Origin: Planctomycetaceae bacterium
Lineage (GTDB): Bacteria; Planctomycetota; Planctomycetia; Planctomycetales; Planctomycetaceae
Length of the DNA stretch: 64,000 bases
Direction: 5' to 3'
NCBI GenBank assembly: GCA_028284885.1
Contig: JANQQW010000006.1
Span: 1-64,000 of the forward strand
Shown here in pieces: positions 39,315 to 47,902 of the stretch. Every line of letters begins with the position of its first letter. The stretch's first letter is position 1. The notes below the pieces were generated by a model. The model saw only the letters and a program-made list of their open reading frames with translations, had not been told where the DNA came from and did not search any database. Made by a program: the position numbers and the translations under genes.

Positions 39315-39452
39315 ATGCGGAAGCCACTGCCGACGAAGACGTGCGCCGCCTGCGGCCGGCCGTTCACCTGGCGGAAGAAGTGGGCACGGGTGTGGGAGGA
39401 GGTCCGCTACTGCAGCGAACGCTGCCGACGCCGCGGGGAGGCCGACCGCTAG
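39315..39452 (+). CDS. DUF2256 small zinc-ribbon protein
   Basis: Protein of 45 residues: [20 protein letters not shown], then [15 protein letters not shown]. The two CxxC pairs fit a zinc ribbon, and the motif PFTWRKKW is the family signature of DUF2256. Function is unknown; in other genomes the gene is often near DNA photolyase-like or oxidoreductase genes. It begins 10 bases after the Nudix-fold gene. Confidence 0.88.
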   Translation: MRKPLPTKTCAACGRPFTWRKKWARVWEEVRYCSERCRRRGEADR

Positions 39453-39494
39453 CTCCGTCGAGTCGCCGCCGCTGGCGACGCACGACGCGGTCCC

Positions 39495-40277
39495 TCAGCG
39501 GTAGTCGGGGTTGGGGAAGTCGTACCGGCAGCCTGCGTCCCACTCGCTGCGCTGGTTGCCGTGCGCGGGGAGGCCGCCGGCGTCCTTCAGCAAGCGGGCG
39601 AGGTGCATCAGGTTCCACCTCATGAAGGTGGTGTTGCGGTTGGTGAAGTCGTTCTCGGGGCCGCCGGATCCCTCGTCGAGGTAGGACGGCCCGGGACCGG
39701 CCTCGCCCAGCCAGGCGGCGTCGGCCTGCGGCGGGATCACGTACCCCAGGTGCTGCAGCGAGTAGAGGACGTTCATCGCACAGTGCTTCGCCCCGTCCTC
39801 GTTGCCCGTGACGAGGCAGCCGCCCACCCGCCCGTAGTACGCGTACTGCCCGTGCTCGTTCAGCAGGTGCGAGTTGCCGTACAACCGCTCCACGACCTTC
39901 GTGCAGACCGACGTCTTCTCGCCGAGCCAGATGGAGGTCCCCAGCACGAGGATGTCGGCCGCCATCACCTTCTCGTGAATCCGCGGCCAGTCGTCCCGGT
40001 CCCAGCCGTGCTCGGTCATGTCCGGGTAGACGCCGTTGGGGATCTCGAAGTCGACCGGCCGCAGCACCTCCACGGCCACGCCGTTCTTCTCGAGGATCGC
40101 CTTCGAGAGGTCGACCAGCCCCTGCGTGTGCGACAACTCCGGGGACTTCTTCAGCGTGCAGTTGAGGAACAGGGCCTTCAGGTCCGAGAAGTCCCAGGTA
40201 CTCTCCGAGCACATCCGCTCCTGTCGTTCGTCAAGCACGTCGGCCTCCATCTTGGTGAACGGGTTCAGAACACGCAT
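39495..40277 (-). CDS. Flavodoxin-like NAD(P)H-dependent oxidoreductase
   Basis: Protein of 260 residues. The N-terminal strand-loop (LKALFLNCTLKKSPELSHTQ) is the phosphate-binding loop of flavodoxin-like reductases, followed by ILVLGTSIWLGEKTSVCTK and YYGRVGGCLVTGNEDGAKH, which bind FMN. Members are quinone or iron-sulfur flavoprotein-like reductases. The 30 residues before the first strand are extra. It converges with the DUF2256 gene. The physiological substrate is unknown. Confidence 0.8.
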   Translation of the reverse strand: MRVLNPFTKMEADVLDERQERMCSESTWDFSDLKALFLNCTLKKSPELSHTQGLVDLSKAILEKNGVAVEVLRPVDFEIPNGVYPDMTEHGWDRDDWPRIHEKVMAADILVLGTSIWLGEKTSVCTKVVERLYGNSHLLNEHGQYAYYGRVGGCLVTGNEDGAKHCAMNVLYSLQHLGYVIPPQADAAWLGEAGPGPSYLDEGSGGPENDFTNRNTTFMRWNLMHLARLLKDAGGLPAHGNQRSEWDAGCRYDFPNPDYR

Positions 40278-40423
40278 CGTCGGCGACGACGGCTCGCAAC
40301 ACCGTAGCCGATCTCACACTCGCGGAAATCTCGCAGCGTCTAGTCGACGTTCTTGACCGGACCACAAACATTCCAGCGTGCACACCGAGTCATGAACCAA
40401 ACACGAACGACGAGGAGAGTGAG

Positions 40424-40630
40424 ATGAGCAGCGAAGCGACGACGACGTGGCCGGAACTGGCCGTTGGACTGTACGACGCCCTGACCGGCCGGAACGCCGA
40501 GATCACCTACGACTTCGAGAACATGGAGGTCGCCATCCCCAGCCACGCCGGGGCCGACGCCCAGCACGCGGCCTGGCGGCTGAACGGCAGCCTCAGCATC
40601 CGCACGCGTGACACCAGCGGGCAGGCCTGA
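40424..40630 (+). CDS. Small hypothetical protein, first of an overlapping pair
   Basis: Protein of 68 residues starting at an ATG preceded by AGGAGAGTGAG. It has the features of a real small protein (LAVGLYDALTGRNAEITYDFENMEVAIPS) but no recognisable domain. Its stop TGA overlaps the next ATG by one base, so both are translated together. No function can be proposed. Confidence 0.6.
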   Translation: MSSEATTTWPELAVGLYDALTGRNAEITYDFENMEVAIPSHAGADAQHAAWRLNGSLSIRTRDTSGQA

Positions 40631-40932
40631 TGATCGCCGCATTCGAGGGCCGTCTCCTCGCCGAGCACGGCGACGAGACGGTCCTGTTGACCGGAGCCGG
40701 CGACGAACTCCGGATCGCCTACGACGCCCCGCCGAGCCGAGTGCTGACGCGCTTGCTCGCGTGGCGTCGCTGGCGACGGCACGCAGAGACGTTCCGCGAG
40801 CGGCTCCCAAACGTCCGCGTCTTCGTCCGCGGCCACGAAGTCGCCGCCGTCCGCGAAGGGCAGTTCCGCACCCGTTGGGCCTCCGCGTTGTGGGCCCTCT
40901 CAGGCCGCCGTGGCTCGTCGGGCTTGGAGTGA
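40630..40932 (+). CDS. Small hypothetical protein, second of the pair
   Basis: Protein of 100 residues. The N-terminal half (FEGRLLAEHGDETVLLTGAG) is beta-rich and the C-terminal half is very basic, rich in Arg and Trp (LAWRRWRRHAETFRERLPNV), perhaps a nucleic-acid or membrane contact. It is translationally coupled to the preceding gene. No family is recognised. Confidence 0.5.
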   Translation: MIAAFEGRLLAEHGDETVLLTGAGDELRIAYDAPPSRVLTRLLAWRRWRRHAETFRERLPNVRVFVRGHEVAAVREGQFRTRWASALWALSGRRGSSGLE

Positions 40933-40958
40933 CTCACGCCGGTCTCACGGGCTGACGT

Positions 40959-41726
40959 TCACGCAGCCGGCTCGCCGTCACCGAGTGCCGCGACCGCCGA
41001 CTGCATCGTCTCGGCGACAGTCGTCCAGCCGGCCCGGCGGTTCGGCAGGTGGTCGAAGTGGTGCGACTCTCCGAAGTCGAGCCGCACGCGGCCGGGTCGC
41101 GGCAGTCGGCTGTCCGGCGGCCACGCTTCGAGTGCCCCGCGGATGAAGCACGGGACGACCGGCACGTCGGTCCCGGCGACCAGCATCCCCAGGCCCGGTT
41201 TGAAGTCGGTCATCTCGCCGTCCCGCGAACGCGTTCCCTCGGGGAACAGGACGTATCCCGCCGGCCGCTCGACGAGCCGAGCCCGCAGCGTGGCGAGCGT
41301 CCGGTGACCGATCTGGCTCCGCCGCACCGGCAGCGCGTTGAGGAACAGGGCCGAGAACGCCGAACGGCCCTTCGACTCGAAGAAGACGTCCTCCGCGGCG
41401 AGCGGGCTGACGACGTCCCGCAGCCGGACCGGCAGCACCGACGACAGCAGCAGCGCGTCGAGGTGACTGGTGTGGTTCGCCACCACGACGAACGGCGGCT
41501 CCCTCGGCAGGAACTCGCGACCGTGCACCTCGAGCCCGAACCCGAGCTTCAGAGCGCCCTTCAGACAGGACCGCCAGACCAGCCGGCACGAACTCGCGAC
41601 GAGGCCGTCCTCCCGTTCGACCGCCCGCCAGCGTTCCGACGGCGGCAACGCCAGGTCGGCCGCCGGCTTCAGCTCCCACGAGTCACCCGTGGCGTCGGTG
41701 GTCGAAGTCGGATCGGGCTCGGCCAT
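40959..41726 (-). CDS. plsC: 1-acyl-glycerol-3-phosphate acyltransferase
   Basis: Protein of 255 residues with the acyltransferase motifs NHTSHLDALLL (H-x4-D), LPVRRSQIG, and FPEGTRSRDGEM. It acylates lysophosphatidic acid to phosphatidic acid at the membrane. The ATG at 41726 shares one base with the stop codon of cdsA, which makes the product's direct consumer, so the operon follows the pathway backwards. The first 40 residues are Ser/Thr-rich and not conserved. Confidence 0.92.
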   Translation of the reverse strand: MAEPDPTSTTDATGDSWELKPAADLALPPSERWRAVEREDGLVASSCRLVWRSCLKGALKLGFGLEVHGREFLPREPPFVVVANHTSHLDALLLSSVLPVRLRDVVSPLAAEDVFFESKGRSAFSALFLNALPVRRSQIGHRTLATLRARLVERPAGYVLFPEGTRSRDGEMTDFKPGLGMLVAGTDVPVVPCFIRGALEAWPPDSRLPRPGRVRLDFGESHHFDHLPNRRAGWTTVAETMQSAVAALGDGEPAA

Positions 41727-42736
41727 CACCCGCCTCCCGTCAACACGCGGACCGGTTGGTCGCCGCCGAGCGGCCCGAGGTACAGGGCGAGGTAGTGGTA
41801 CACGGCCGGCGGCACGAGCACGAGGCTGTCGAAGCGGTCGAGCAGGCCGCCGTGCCCGGGGATCAAGCGGCCGACGTCCTTCACGCCGACGTCCCGCTTG
41901 ATCGACGAGAGCACGAGATCCCCCAGCTGACCCAGACCGCTGACGACGAGGCCCAGCGTGAGCAGCCGGCCCCAGTGGTCGAGCGGCGACCCCGCGAACA
42001 CGAACCGACCGACGCCCGCGACGAACGCCGTCGTGAGCACCAAAGCCCCGACCGCTCCGGCGTACGTCTTGCCGGGGCTCGTGTTCGGCAGCCACTTCGG
42101 CCCGCCGACCAGCTTGCCGCACAGGTAGGCGAACACGTCGTTCAGCGAGACGGCCACCAGCAGCAGCAACAGAATCGGACGGTAGTTCGGGGCGGCGGCG
42201 ATCTGGCCGAGGTAGCCGAGCGAGAAACAGCAGAGCAGGAAGCCGAACAGGCCGAGGGCCGTTCGCTGCACGAACCCGCTCGGCCGGTCCGTCCCGATGG
42301 TCCCGGCCACGACGAGGGCCACGCCGAGCGGGCCGCAGGCGAGGTACAGCCGGCTGTAGTTGTCGAGCGACGCGAAGGCGAGGGCGAGCGTCGAGAGAAC
42401 GACGAGCCACGAGATCCGCTGCTCGCGGAACAAGCCGGTCGTGCGGGCGAACTCCCGGTAGCAGGCGAGTCCGAGCACGAGGGCCAGCAGGATCGTCCAG
42501 AACGCCCCCGCGAGGATCGGCCCGACGAGCAGCACCGTGATGACACACCACGACCCCCACCGCTGCACCAGTTCCTCTCGCGTCTCCTCGGACAGCTTGC
42601 CGCTGCGAGCGAGCAGGCCGATGGCGACCCCCGCGACCGCGAGCACTCCGCCGATCGCCGAGACGAGCCCGACCGTTGCCGGGTCGTCGAAGGCGGTCTG
42701 CCAGCCGAACCAGCGTGTCCACGTGACGGCGTCCAT
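41726..42736 (-). CDS. cdsA: Phosphatidate cytidylyltransferase
   Basis: Protein of 336 residues, with about eight membrane helices. The family signature is near the C-terminus: QLGDLVLSSIKRDVGVKD followed by GRLIPGHGGLLDRFDS. It converts phosphatidic acid and CTP to CDP-diacylglycerol. Start and stop overlap the neighbours by one base each, so the four phospholipid genes are a coupled operon. Confidence 0.95.
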   Translation of the reverse strand: MDAVTWTRWFGWQTAFDDPATVGLVSAIGGVLAVAGVAIGLLARSGKLSEETREELVQRWGSWCVITVLLVGPILAGAFWTILLALVLGLACYREFARTTGLFREQRISWLVVLSTLALAFASLDNYSRLYLACGPLGVALVVAGTIGTDRPSGFVQRTALGLFGFLLCCFSLGYLGQIAAAPNYRPILLLLLVAVSLNDVFAYLCGKLVGGPKWLPNTSPGKTYAGAVGALVLTTAFVAGVGRFVFAGSPLDHWGRLLTLGLVVSGLGQLGDLVLSSIKRDVGVKDVGRLIPGHGGLLDRFDSLVLVPPAVYHYLALYLGPLGGDQPVRVLTGGG

Positions 42737-43434
42737 CAGGCGGACTCCTCACTTGCCGCGTCGGCCGACTGCAGCGACGTCACGATCCGTCGCAACCGCA
42801 GCACGGCGGTCAACGCGGTTCCGGCCACCACCACGACGAGGGCTATCGCCATCGTGCCCGGCCGACTCGGGAGCCAGTCCGTCTCGAGCGGAAGCGTCGG
42901 GAGGAACGCGGCCACCAGCGACGCCGCAGCCACTACCGCCATCCGCTGCTGCTTCGCCATCGGCCCGCCGAACTGCTGCCCTGCCCCGGCGTTCACGCCA
43001 ACCGACCGGACGTACGCGACCAACAACGCCAGCATCGCCGCGACGAAGCCGAGCGTCGGCGAGCCGCCGAGCGCGTAACCCGCACCGACGAGCGTGGCGA
43101 CGTCCGAGACGCGGTCCGGGAGTTCGTTGAACACCTCGCCCAGGCTGCTCGTCCGACCGGAGTCGATCGCCACCATGCCGTCCAGCATGTTGCACAGCAG
43201 CCGCGTCCCGATGCAGACCGGAGCGAGCAGGAAGCCGACGACGGCGAACCCGGGGAGAACGGTCACGGCGAGCGAGACGCCACCGGCGACACCCGCCAGC
43301 ATCCCGAACGTCGAGATGCCGTTCGGCGAGACGCCGCGGTCGGCCAGGAACCGGGACAGCCGCTGGAAGACCGGCAGCCCGCGGGCCGCGATCGGCCGGC
43401 GGTTCTCCTCGATCGACGAGGGGTTCGCGTTCAC
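42736..43434 (-). CDS. CDP-alcohol phosphatidyltransferase with altered acidic motif
   Basis: Protein of 232 residues, about six helices. The CDP-alcohol motif D1xxD2Gx2ARx8Gx3D3x3D4 reads NMLDGMVAIDSGRTSSLGEV followed by FNELPD: D1 and D3 are Asn and the Arg is Ile, while D2, both Gly and D4 are kept. The altered pattern seems shared by a subfamily of bacterial proteins, so it is not necessarily inactive. The substrate alcohol is unknown. It lies between cdsA, which makes its substrate, and an EamA/SMR-like gene. Confidence 0.8.
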   Translation of the reverse strand: MNANPSSIEENRRPIAARGLPVFQRLSRFLADRGVSPNGISTFGMLAGVAGGVSLAVTVLPGFAVVGFLLAPVCIGTRLLCNMLDGMVAIDSGRTSSLGEVFNELPDRVSDVATLVGAGYALGGSPTLGFVAAMLALLVAYVRSVGVNAGAGQQFGGPMAKQQRMAVVAAASLVAAFLPTLPLETDWLPSRPGTMAIALVVVVAGTALTAVLRLRRIVTSLQSADAASEESA

Positions 43435-43784
43435 GACTTCACTCCCATCAAGGCGATGCCGACCAGCAGCATCAGCATCCCGGCGACGTTCACCGGGCGG
43501 ATCGACTCGCCGAACCAGTGGGCCCCGATCAGCGACGACCAGACGAACGTCGTCGCGTAGACCGGGTAGAGGACGGCGGGGCTTCCACCCCGCTTGAACG
43601 CCGCCACGAACAACACCATGACGGCCACGTAACAGGCCACGCCGCCAAGAAGCATCGGCTCGACGAGGTAGGCGACGACGCCGCCCGTCGCCCGGTCCGC
43701 CCCGGCCTTGTACAGGAACTGGCCGACCGCCCCGAGGAACGAGGCCGCCAGGAACATCAGGATCGTCGCCCAGGGTGTGCTCAT
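43431..43784 (-). CDS. Small EamA/SMR-like four-helix membrane protein
   Basis: Protein of 117 residues made of four membrane helices (ILMFLAASFLGAVGQFLYKA, CYVAVMVLFVAAFK, LYPVYATTFVWSSLIGAHWF, GMLMLLVGIALMGVKS). The pattern fits half of an EamA transporter or an SMR/ArnE-like protein. The stop overlaps the next gene by ATGA. Because it heads a phospholipid operon, it may move a lipid-linked group, but that is inference. Confidence 0.7.
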   Translation of the reverse strand: MSTPWATILMFLAASFLGAVGQFLYKAGADRATGGVVAYLVEPMLLGGVACYVAVMVLFVAAFKRGGSPAVLYPVYATTFVWSSLIGAHWFGESIRPVNVAGMLMLLVGIALMGVKS

Positions 43785-43995
43785 CGCCGGCCTCCTTCGC
43801 GTTTCGACCGAGACCCGTGGACGCAGGCCCGGCCGGGATGTCACGCCCCGATCACCCGGAAAGCCGAGATTCCCCGCCCTGGAATCCGGAGAAGTGTGGG
43901 GATTCGCACGAGAGTCGGCCGAGCCGCACCCTACTATTCGACACGTTCGGCTTGGGCTAACCTTCAGCCGAAGGCCCGGCGGGAGAGCGGCGGCG

Positions 43996-46059
43996 GTGAA
44001 CGATCGCGTGCACGACGAACGGCAGCAGGAGACCAAGTCTTCGGACACCGCTCCGCCGGGCACGGTCTGGGACGGCACGGTGGAGATGTCGTCCCCCGTC
44101 CCCACGCTGCCGGACTTCGAGATCACGGCGGAACTCGGCCGCGGGGCGATGGGGGTCGTCTACGAGGCGTTGCAGATCCGGCTGAACCGCCGCGTCGCGG
44201 TCAAGATGATCGCCCCCACGCTCGACGCCGGACACCGTGGCCGCTTTCGGACCGAGGCCGAGGCGGTCGCCCAACTGCAGCACCCCAACATCGTGCAGGT
44301 CTTCGACTGCGGCGAGCACGACGGACGTCCGTTCCTCGTCCTCGAACTGGTCGAGGGCCACGGGCTCGACCACGCGGTCGCCAACGGCCCGCTGCCGCCC
44401 CGCCAGGCGGCCGAGACCGTCGTCAAGCTCGCCCGGGCGATGCAGCTTGCCCACGACAAGGGGATCGTGCACCGCGACCTGAAGCCGTCGAACGTGCTCG
44501 TCGACGCGAAGGGCGAGCCGAAGGTGACCGACTTCGGCCTCGCCAAGCAGCTCGCCGCGGACTCCGGACAGACGCAGGCCGGGCAGATCATGGGGACGCC
44601 CAGCTACATGTCGCCCGAGCAGGCGGCCGGTCGGAACGCGGAGGTCGGCCCGCTCGCCGACGTCTACTCCCTCGGGGCCATCCTGTACGACCTGCTGACC
44701 GGGCTCCCGCCGTTCGACGGCGAGACCGTCGTCGAGACGCTCGACCGCGTTCGCCACCGCAGTCCCCAGCCGCCCCGGCAGCTCGAGCCGAGAGTGCACC
44801 GCGACCTCGAGACCATCTGCCTCCGCTGTCTGGAGAAGGAGCCCCGCAGCCGGTACGGCTCGGCCGCCGCCCTCGCCGACGACCTCGAACGGTTCCTGAA
44901 CGGCGAGGCGATCCACGCCCGACCGATCTCCCGAGTCGAGTCGGTCGTCCGCTACGTCCGTCGTCGGCCGCGGGACTTCGCGCTGGCGTTCGCCGCGGTG
45001 CTCGCCGTCGTCCTCGGCGTGGCGGCGGCGGTCCGTTCGACGTGGAACGACGAGCAGGTTCGTGAGCGGATCGCCGAGCAGGCCCGCGAACTCGACGTGA
45101 ACCGCCCGGTCCTCGTGAAGTCGCCGCTCGGCCTGCCCGTCGTCGCGGTCCCGGCCGACAACCCGCTGACCGCCGGCAAGGTCGCCCTCGGCCGGCTCCT
45201 CTACTTCGACACGCGGCTCTCCGTCAACGGAACCGTCTCCTGTGCCACCTGCCACGAGCCGGTCAAGGGCTGGGCCGACGGCCTCCCGCTCTCCGAAGGG
45301 GTCGGCGGACAGCTGGCCGCCCGCAACGCCCCCACGGTCGTCAACGCCTCGCAGCATCCCCGGCTGTTCTGGGACGGCCGGGCCGACAAGCTCGAGACGC
45401 AGACGCTCGGACCGCTCCTCAACCCCAAGGAGATGGGCATGACGCCCGGCCGGGTCGTCGAGGTGCTCGGCGGGATCGACGGCTACCGCACACGGTTCGA
45501 CGAGGTCTTCGAGGACGGACTCACGTTCGAGAACGTCGGCCGCGCCATCGCCGCCTACGAACGAACGCTCGTCGCCGGGGACTCGCCGTTCGACCGGTTC
45601 ACTGCGGGAGAGTCCGGCGCCCTCTCCCCGGCCGCCGAGCGGGGCCGCCGGCTGTTCTTCGGCAAGGCCCACTGCTCCGCCTGCCACGTCGGGCCGAACC
45701 TGACCGACCAGGCGTTCCACAACGTCGGCGTCGGCGTCGACGAGCAGGGCGTGCCCCGCGACGAGGGCCGCCGCAGCGAGGGCCGCCTCGACGGCGACCA
45801 CGGCGCCTTCCGCACGCCCCCCCTACGCGACCTCCACCGCACCGCCCCGTACATGCACGACGGCAGCCTCGCCACACTCGCCGAGGTCGTCGAGCACTAC
45901 GACCGCGGCGGAACGCCGAACGCGTGGCTCGACGAGGAGATCTTCCCCCTCGACCTGACCGACGACGAGAAACGCGACCTCGTCGCCTTCCTCCGCGAAG
46001 GCCTCGCCAGCGGCACCTATCCGTTCGACAAGGTCGAGGCGGACGAGTTCCCAGAGTAA
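43996..46059 (+). CDS. Ser/Thr kinase fused to di-haem cytochrome c peroxidase
   Basis: Protein of 687 residues from a GTG with GGAGAG upstream. Residues 40-310 are a Hanks kinase: P-loop GRGAMGVVYEA, K70 in VAVK, HRDLKPSN with D161, DFG at 179-181 and GTPSYMSPEQ. A basic stretch leads to one membrane helix (about 328-346). Residues 365-670 are a MauG/CcpA-type di-haem peroxidase: CATCH at 416-420, CSACH at 560-564, and APYMHDGS with Met620, a likely haem ligand. The kinase would be cytoplasmic and the haem domain outside, so periplasmic peroxide or redox state could control phosphorylation. No frame break is visible at the junction. It is divergent from the phospholipid operon. Confidence 0.9.
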   Translation: MNDRVHDERQQETKSSDTAPPGTVWDGTVEMSSPVPTLPDFEITAELGRGAMGVVYEALQIRLNRRVAVKMIAPTLDAGHRGRFRTEAEAVAQLQHPNIVQVFDCGEHDGRPFLVLELVEGHGLDHAVANGPLPPRQAAETVVKLARAMQLAHDKGIVHRDLKPSNVLVDAKGEPKVTDFGLAKQLAADSGQTQAGQIMGTPSYMSPEQAAGRNAEVGPLADVYSLGAILYDLLTGLPPFDGETVVETLDRVRHRSPQPPRQLEPRVHRDLETICLRCLEKEPRSRYGSAAALADDLERFLNGEAIHARPISRVESVVRYVRRRPRDFALAFAAVLAVVLGVAAAVRSTWNDEQVRERIAEQARELDVNRPVLVKSPLGLPVVAVPADNPLTAGKVALGRLLYFDTRLSVNGTVSCATCHEPVKGWADGLPLSEGVGGQLAARNAPTVVNASQHPRLFWDGRADKLETQTLGPLLNPKEMGMTPGRVVEVLGGIDGYRTRFDEVFEDGLTFENVGRAIAAYERTLVAGDSPFDRFTAGESGALSPAAERGRRLFFGKAHCSACHVGPNLTDQAFHNVGVGVDEQGVPRDEGRRSEGRLDGDHGAFRTPPLRDLHRTAPYMHDGSLATLAEVVEHYDRGGTPNAWLDEEIFPLDLTDDEKRDLVAFLREGLASGTYPFDKVEADEFPE

Positions 46060-46070
46060 CGCCACCTCCG

Positions 46071-46110
46071 GTCCCCTCTCCCCCAGGGGAGAGGGCTAGG
46101 GAGAGGGGCC
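46071..46110. repeat. CCCTCTCCCC/GGGGAGAGGG dyad repeat
   Basis: CCCTCTCCCC (46074-46083) and GGGGAGAGGG (46086-46095) are perfect arms around CA, with a trailing GGGAGAGGGG. It occupies the gap between convergent genes and can act as a hairpin terminator. A degenerate relative is at 34769-34794. Confidence 0.65.
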
Positions 46111-46145
46111 GCAGGCTCGCCACGCCCCCAACGCCGAACGACACC

Positions 46146-46739
46146 TCACCCCGGCTTCCGGGGCCACTGGTTCGCGCGAACGTTCTCGGCGGCCAGCCGG
46201 GCCGTATCCTCGACCCGTTTCTCCCGCGTCGCGGCCCGCTTCGCGTTGACGATCCACTCCAGGATGCCCCGCTCGGCCGACCGCGGGAACGCCTCGAACT
46301 TCTCCCGCGAACCCGGATGCCGGTCGAACGCGGCTGCGAGGTCGTCGGGGATCTCGAGGTTCTCGACGGCGTCCAGCCGGGACCACGACCCGTCCGCCTT
46401 TGCCGCCTCGATCTTCGCGAGACCCGCCGGCTGCATCAGGCCGGCCTTCGTCATCCGTTCGACCCGTTCCTTGTTCGGCCGCGACCACCCGCTGCCCGGC
46501 TTCCGCGGTGCGAACCACAGCAGCGACCTCTCCGCGTCGAGCTTCTTCGGCACGCTGTCGATCCAGCCGAAGCAGATCGCCTCCTCGACGGCCTCGTCGT
46601 ACTCCACTCGCGGCCGGCCGGTCGCCTTCTTGAAGGTCACCAGCCACACGCCCTCGTCGCGGCCGTGGTTCGCCTCCAGCCACGCCCGCCACTCGGCCCG
46701 CGACAGCGGATGCACGGCGTTCTCGGGCAGATTGCTCAC
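46146..46739 (-). CDS. YdeI/OmpD-associated family protein
   Basis: Protein of 197 residues starting at GTG. The family signature is clear: SRAEWRAWLEANHGRDEGVW, EEAICFGWIDSVPKKLD, WFAPRKPGSGWSRPNKERV, and the C-terminal GILEWIVNAKRAATREKRVE. YdeI relatives were linked to resistance to cationic peptides and lysozyme in Salmonella; the biochemical activity is unknown. It starts four bases after the transglutaminase stop codon and should be co-translated with it. Confidence 0.9.
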   Translation of the reverse strand: MSNLPENAVHPLSRAEWRAWLEANHGRDEGVWLVTFKKATGRPRVEYDEAVEEAICFGWIDSVPKKLDAERSLLWFAPRKPGSGWSRPNKERVERMTKAGLMQPAGLAKIEAAKADGSWSRLDAVENLEIPDDLAAAFDRHPGSREKFEAFPRSAERGILEWIVNAKRAATREKRVEDTARLAAENVRANQWPRKPG

Positions 46740-46743
46740 TCGG

Positions 46744-47670
46744 TCACTCCGCCGGCTTCGCCGCGACGATCACCCGTTCCGACCGCAACGTGACCGGGGC
46801 CCCCACCGCTCGCACGCCCTGGGGCACGTAGTGAACCCGGCGGCGGGTGAACGGGTCCGTGAACGCGTCCGCCTTCTGCAGAATGGGATTCGCCTGCTTG
46901 ACGGTCCCGAGTGGGCTCCGGCTCGCCAGATCGACCGGCACCCAGTGCGGCTTGCCCTCGCCGTCGACCAACAGGAACTCGGCGTACGCGTGGTCCTCGA
47001 TCCAGACCGTGCGGGCCGGAATGTCAGCCGCGCGGCAGAGGGAGACGAACACGGCCGTCATGTCGTCGCAGTCGCCCGTCTTCTTGGCGAGGCACGCCTT
47101 CGTGCCGCGGTACGTCGGGTCGTACACGTACTTCACGTTCTCGCGAATCCAGGCCGCGAACCGCGTCGCCTTCCGCCCGGCCGTGTCCCCCTCCTCGACG
47201 AGCGACTCCGAGAGCTGCCGCACCCGCCGATCGCGTGGCTCGATCCCCGGTGCCGTCGCCAGATGCCGCCGCAACTCCCGCCCCGGTTTCGCGACCGTCT
47301 CCAACTCCTCGATCGGCAGCTTCGATTCGACGACCGACCGCACGATCCGGTACGTCCGCGTCACGGTCACCCGTCCGCCGGCCGGAATCCGCGGCACGGC
47401 GACCTCCATCCACTTCGCCACCCCCGGCTCACTTCGCTCCACCACCCGCACCCCCGCCGGCGCGGCGGAATCGACGAGCTCCACCTGCTGCGACGGCCAC
47501 TCCGCCAACACCGGCCCCGCCGCCGTCACGTTCGCGACCGCCCCGTTTGCCGCCGTGATCTCGAGCACGCAGACGACGTCCAGCGTCCCCACGGGCCGAT
47601 ACTCGAACGGCTCGTCGGCGCGAGCTTGCGACCCGACGACGGTCAGCAAAAGAACCAACCACGATCGCAT
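46744..47670 (-). CDS. Exported transglutaminase-like protein
   Basis: Protein of 308 residues with a signal peptide (MRSWLVLLLTVVGSQARA). The Cys-His-Asp triad of the transglutaminase-like fold is present: GDCDDMTAVFVSL, then DHAYAEFLLVD, then WVPVDLASRSPLG. A beta-rich N-terminal half precedes it. Such exported domains usually act as proteases or peptide-modifying enzymes. It lies upstream of the YdeI-like gene on the same strand. Confidence 0.85.
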   Translation of the reverse strand: MRSWLVLLLTVVGSQARADEPFEYRPVGTLDVVCVLEITAANGAVANVTAAGPVLAEWPSQQVELVDSAAPAGVRVVERSEPGVAKWMEVAVPRIPAGGRVTVTRTYRIVRSVVESKLPIEELETVAKPGRELRRHLATAPGIEPRDRRVRQLSESLVEEGDTAGRKATRFAAWIRENVKYVYDPTYRGTKACLAKKTGDCDDMTAVFVSLCRAADIPARTVWIEDHAYAEFLLVDGEGKPHWVPVDLASRSPLGTVKQANPILQKADAFTDPFTRRRVHYVPQGVRAVGAPVTLRSERVIVAAKPAE

Positions 47671-47902
47671 CGAGTATCTCCCGGTCAGACGCTCCACCAA
47701 TACGTCCTGCACGCCGTTGGCCTTTGCCGCCCGACCTACGATCGATCGCGACGGGCGACCAAGCCTTTACTGTAGCGGATGCGATGCTCGTACCGGTCCT
47801 ACGGCCTACCGTTCCGCCCTGCCCCCGCGTTGCCGCTACGCAACACCTCGATCCGCGGAGTATCCTCAAGCGACCGATTCCCCGCGAACCCCGTAGACGC
47901 TC

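Noticed and set aside
42736-43434. The CDP-alcohol transferase as a pseudogene
   Set aside because: The Asn substitutions occur with an intact frame and the rest of the motif conserved; I recall similar proteins with the same changes, so it is more likely a subfamily than a decayed gene.
43996-46059. Kinase and peroxidase as two separate genes fused by an assembly error
   Set aside because: The frame is continuous, no start with a ribosome-binding site is visible before the peroxidase part, and a membrane helix sits exactly at the junction, as in single membrane sensors. It cannot be excluded without reads.
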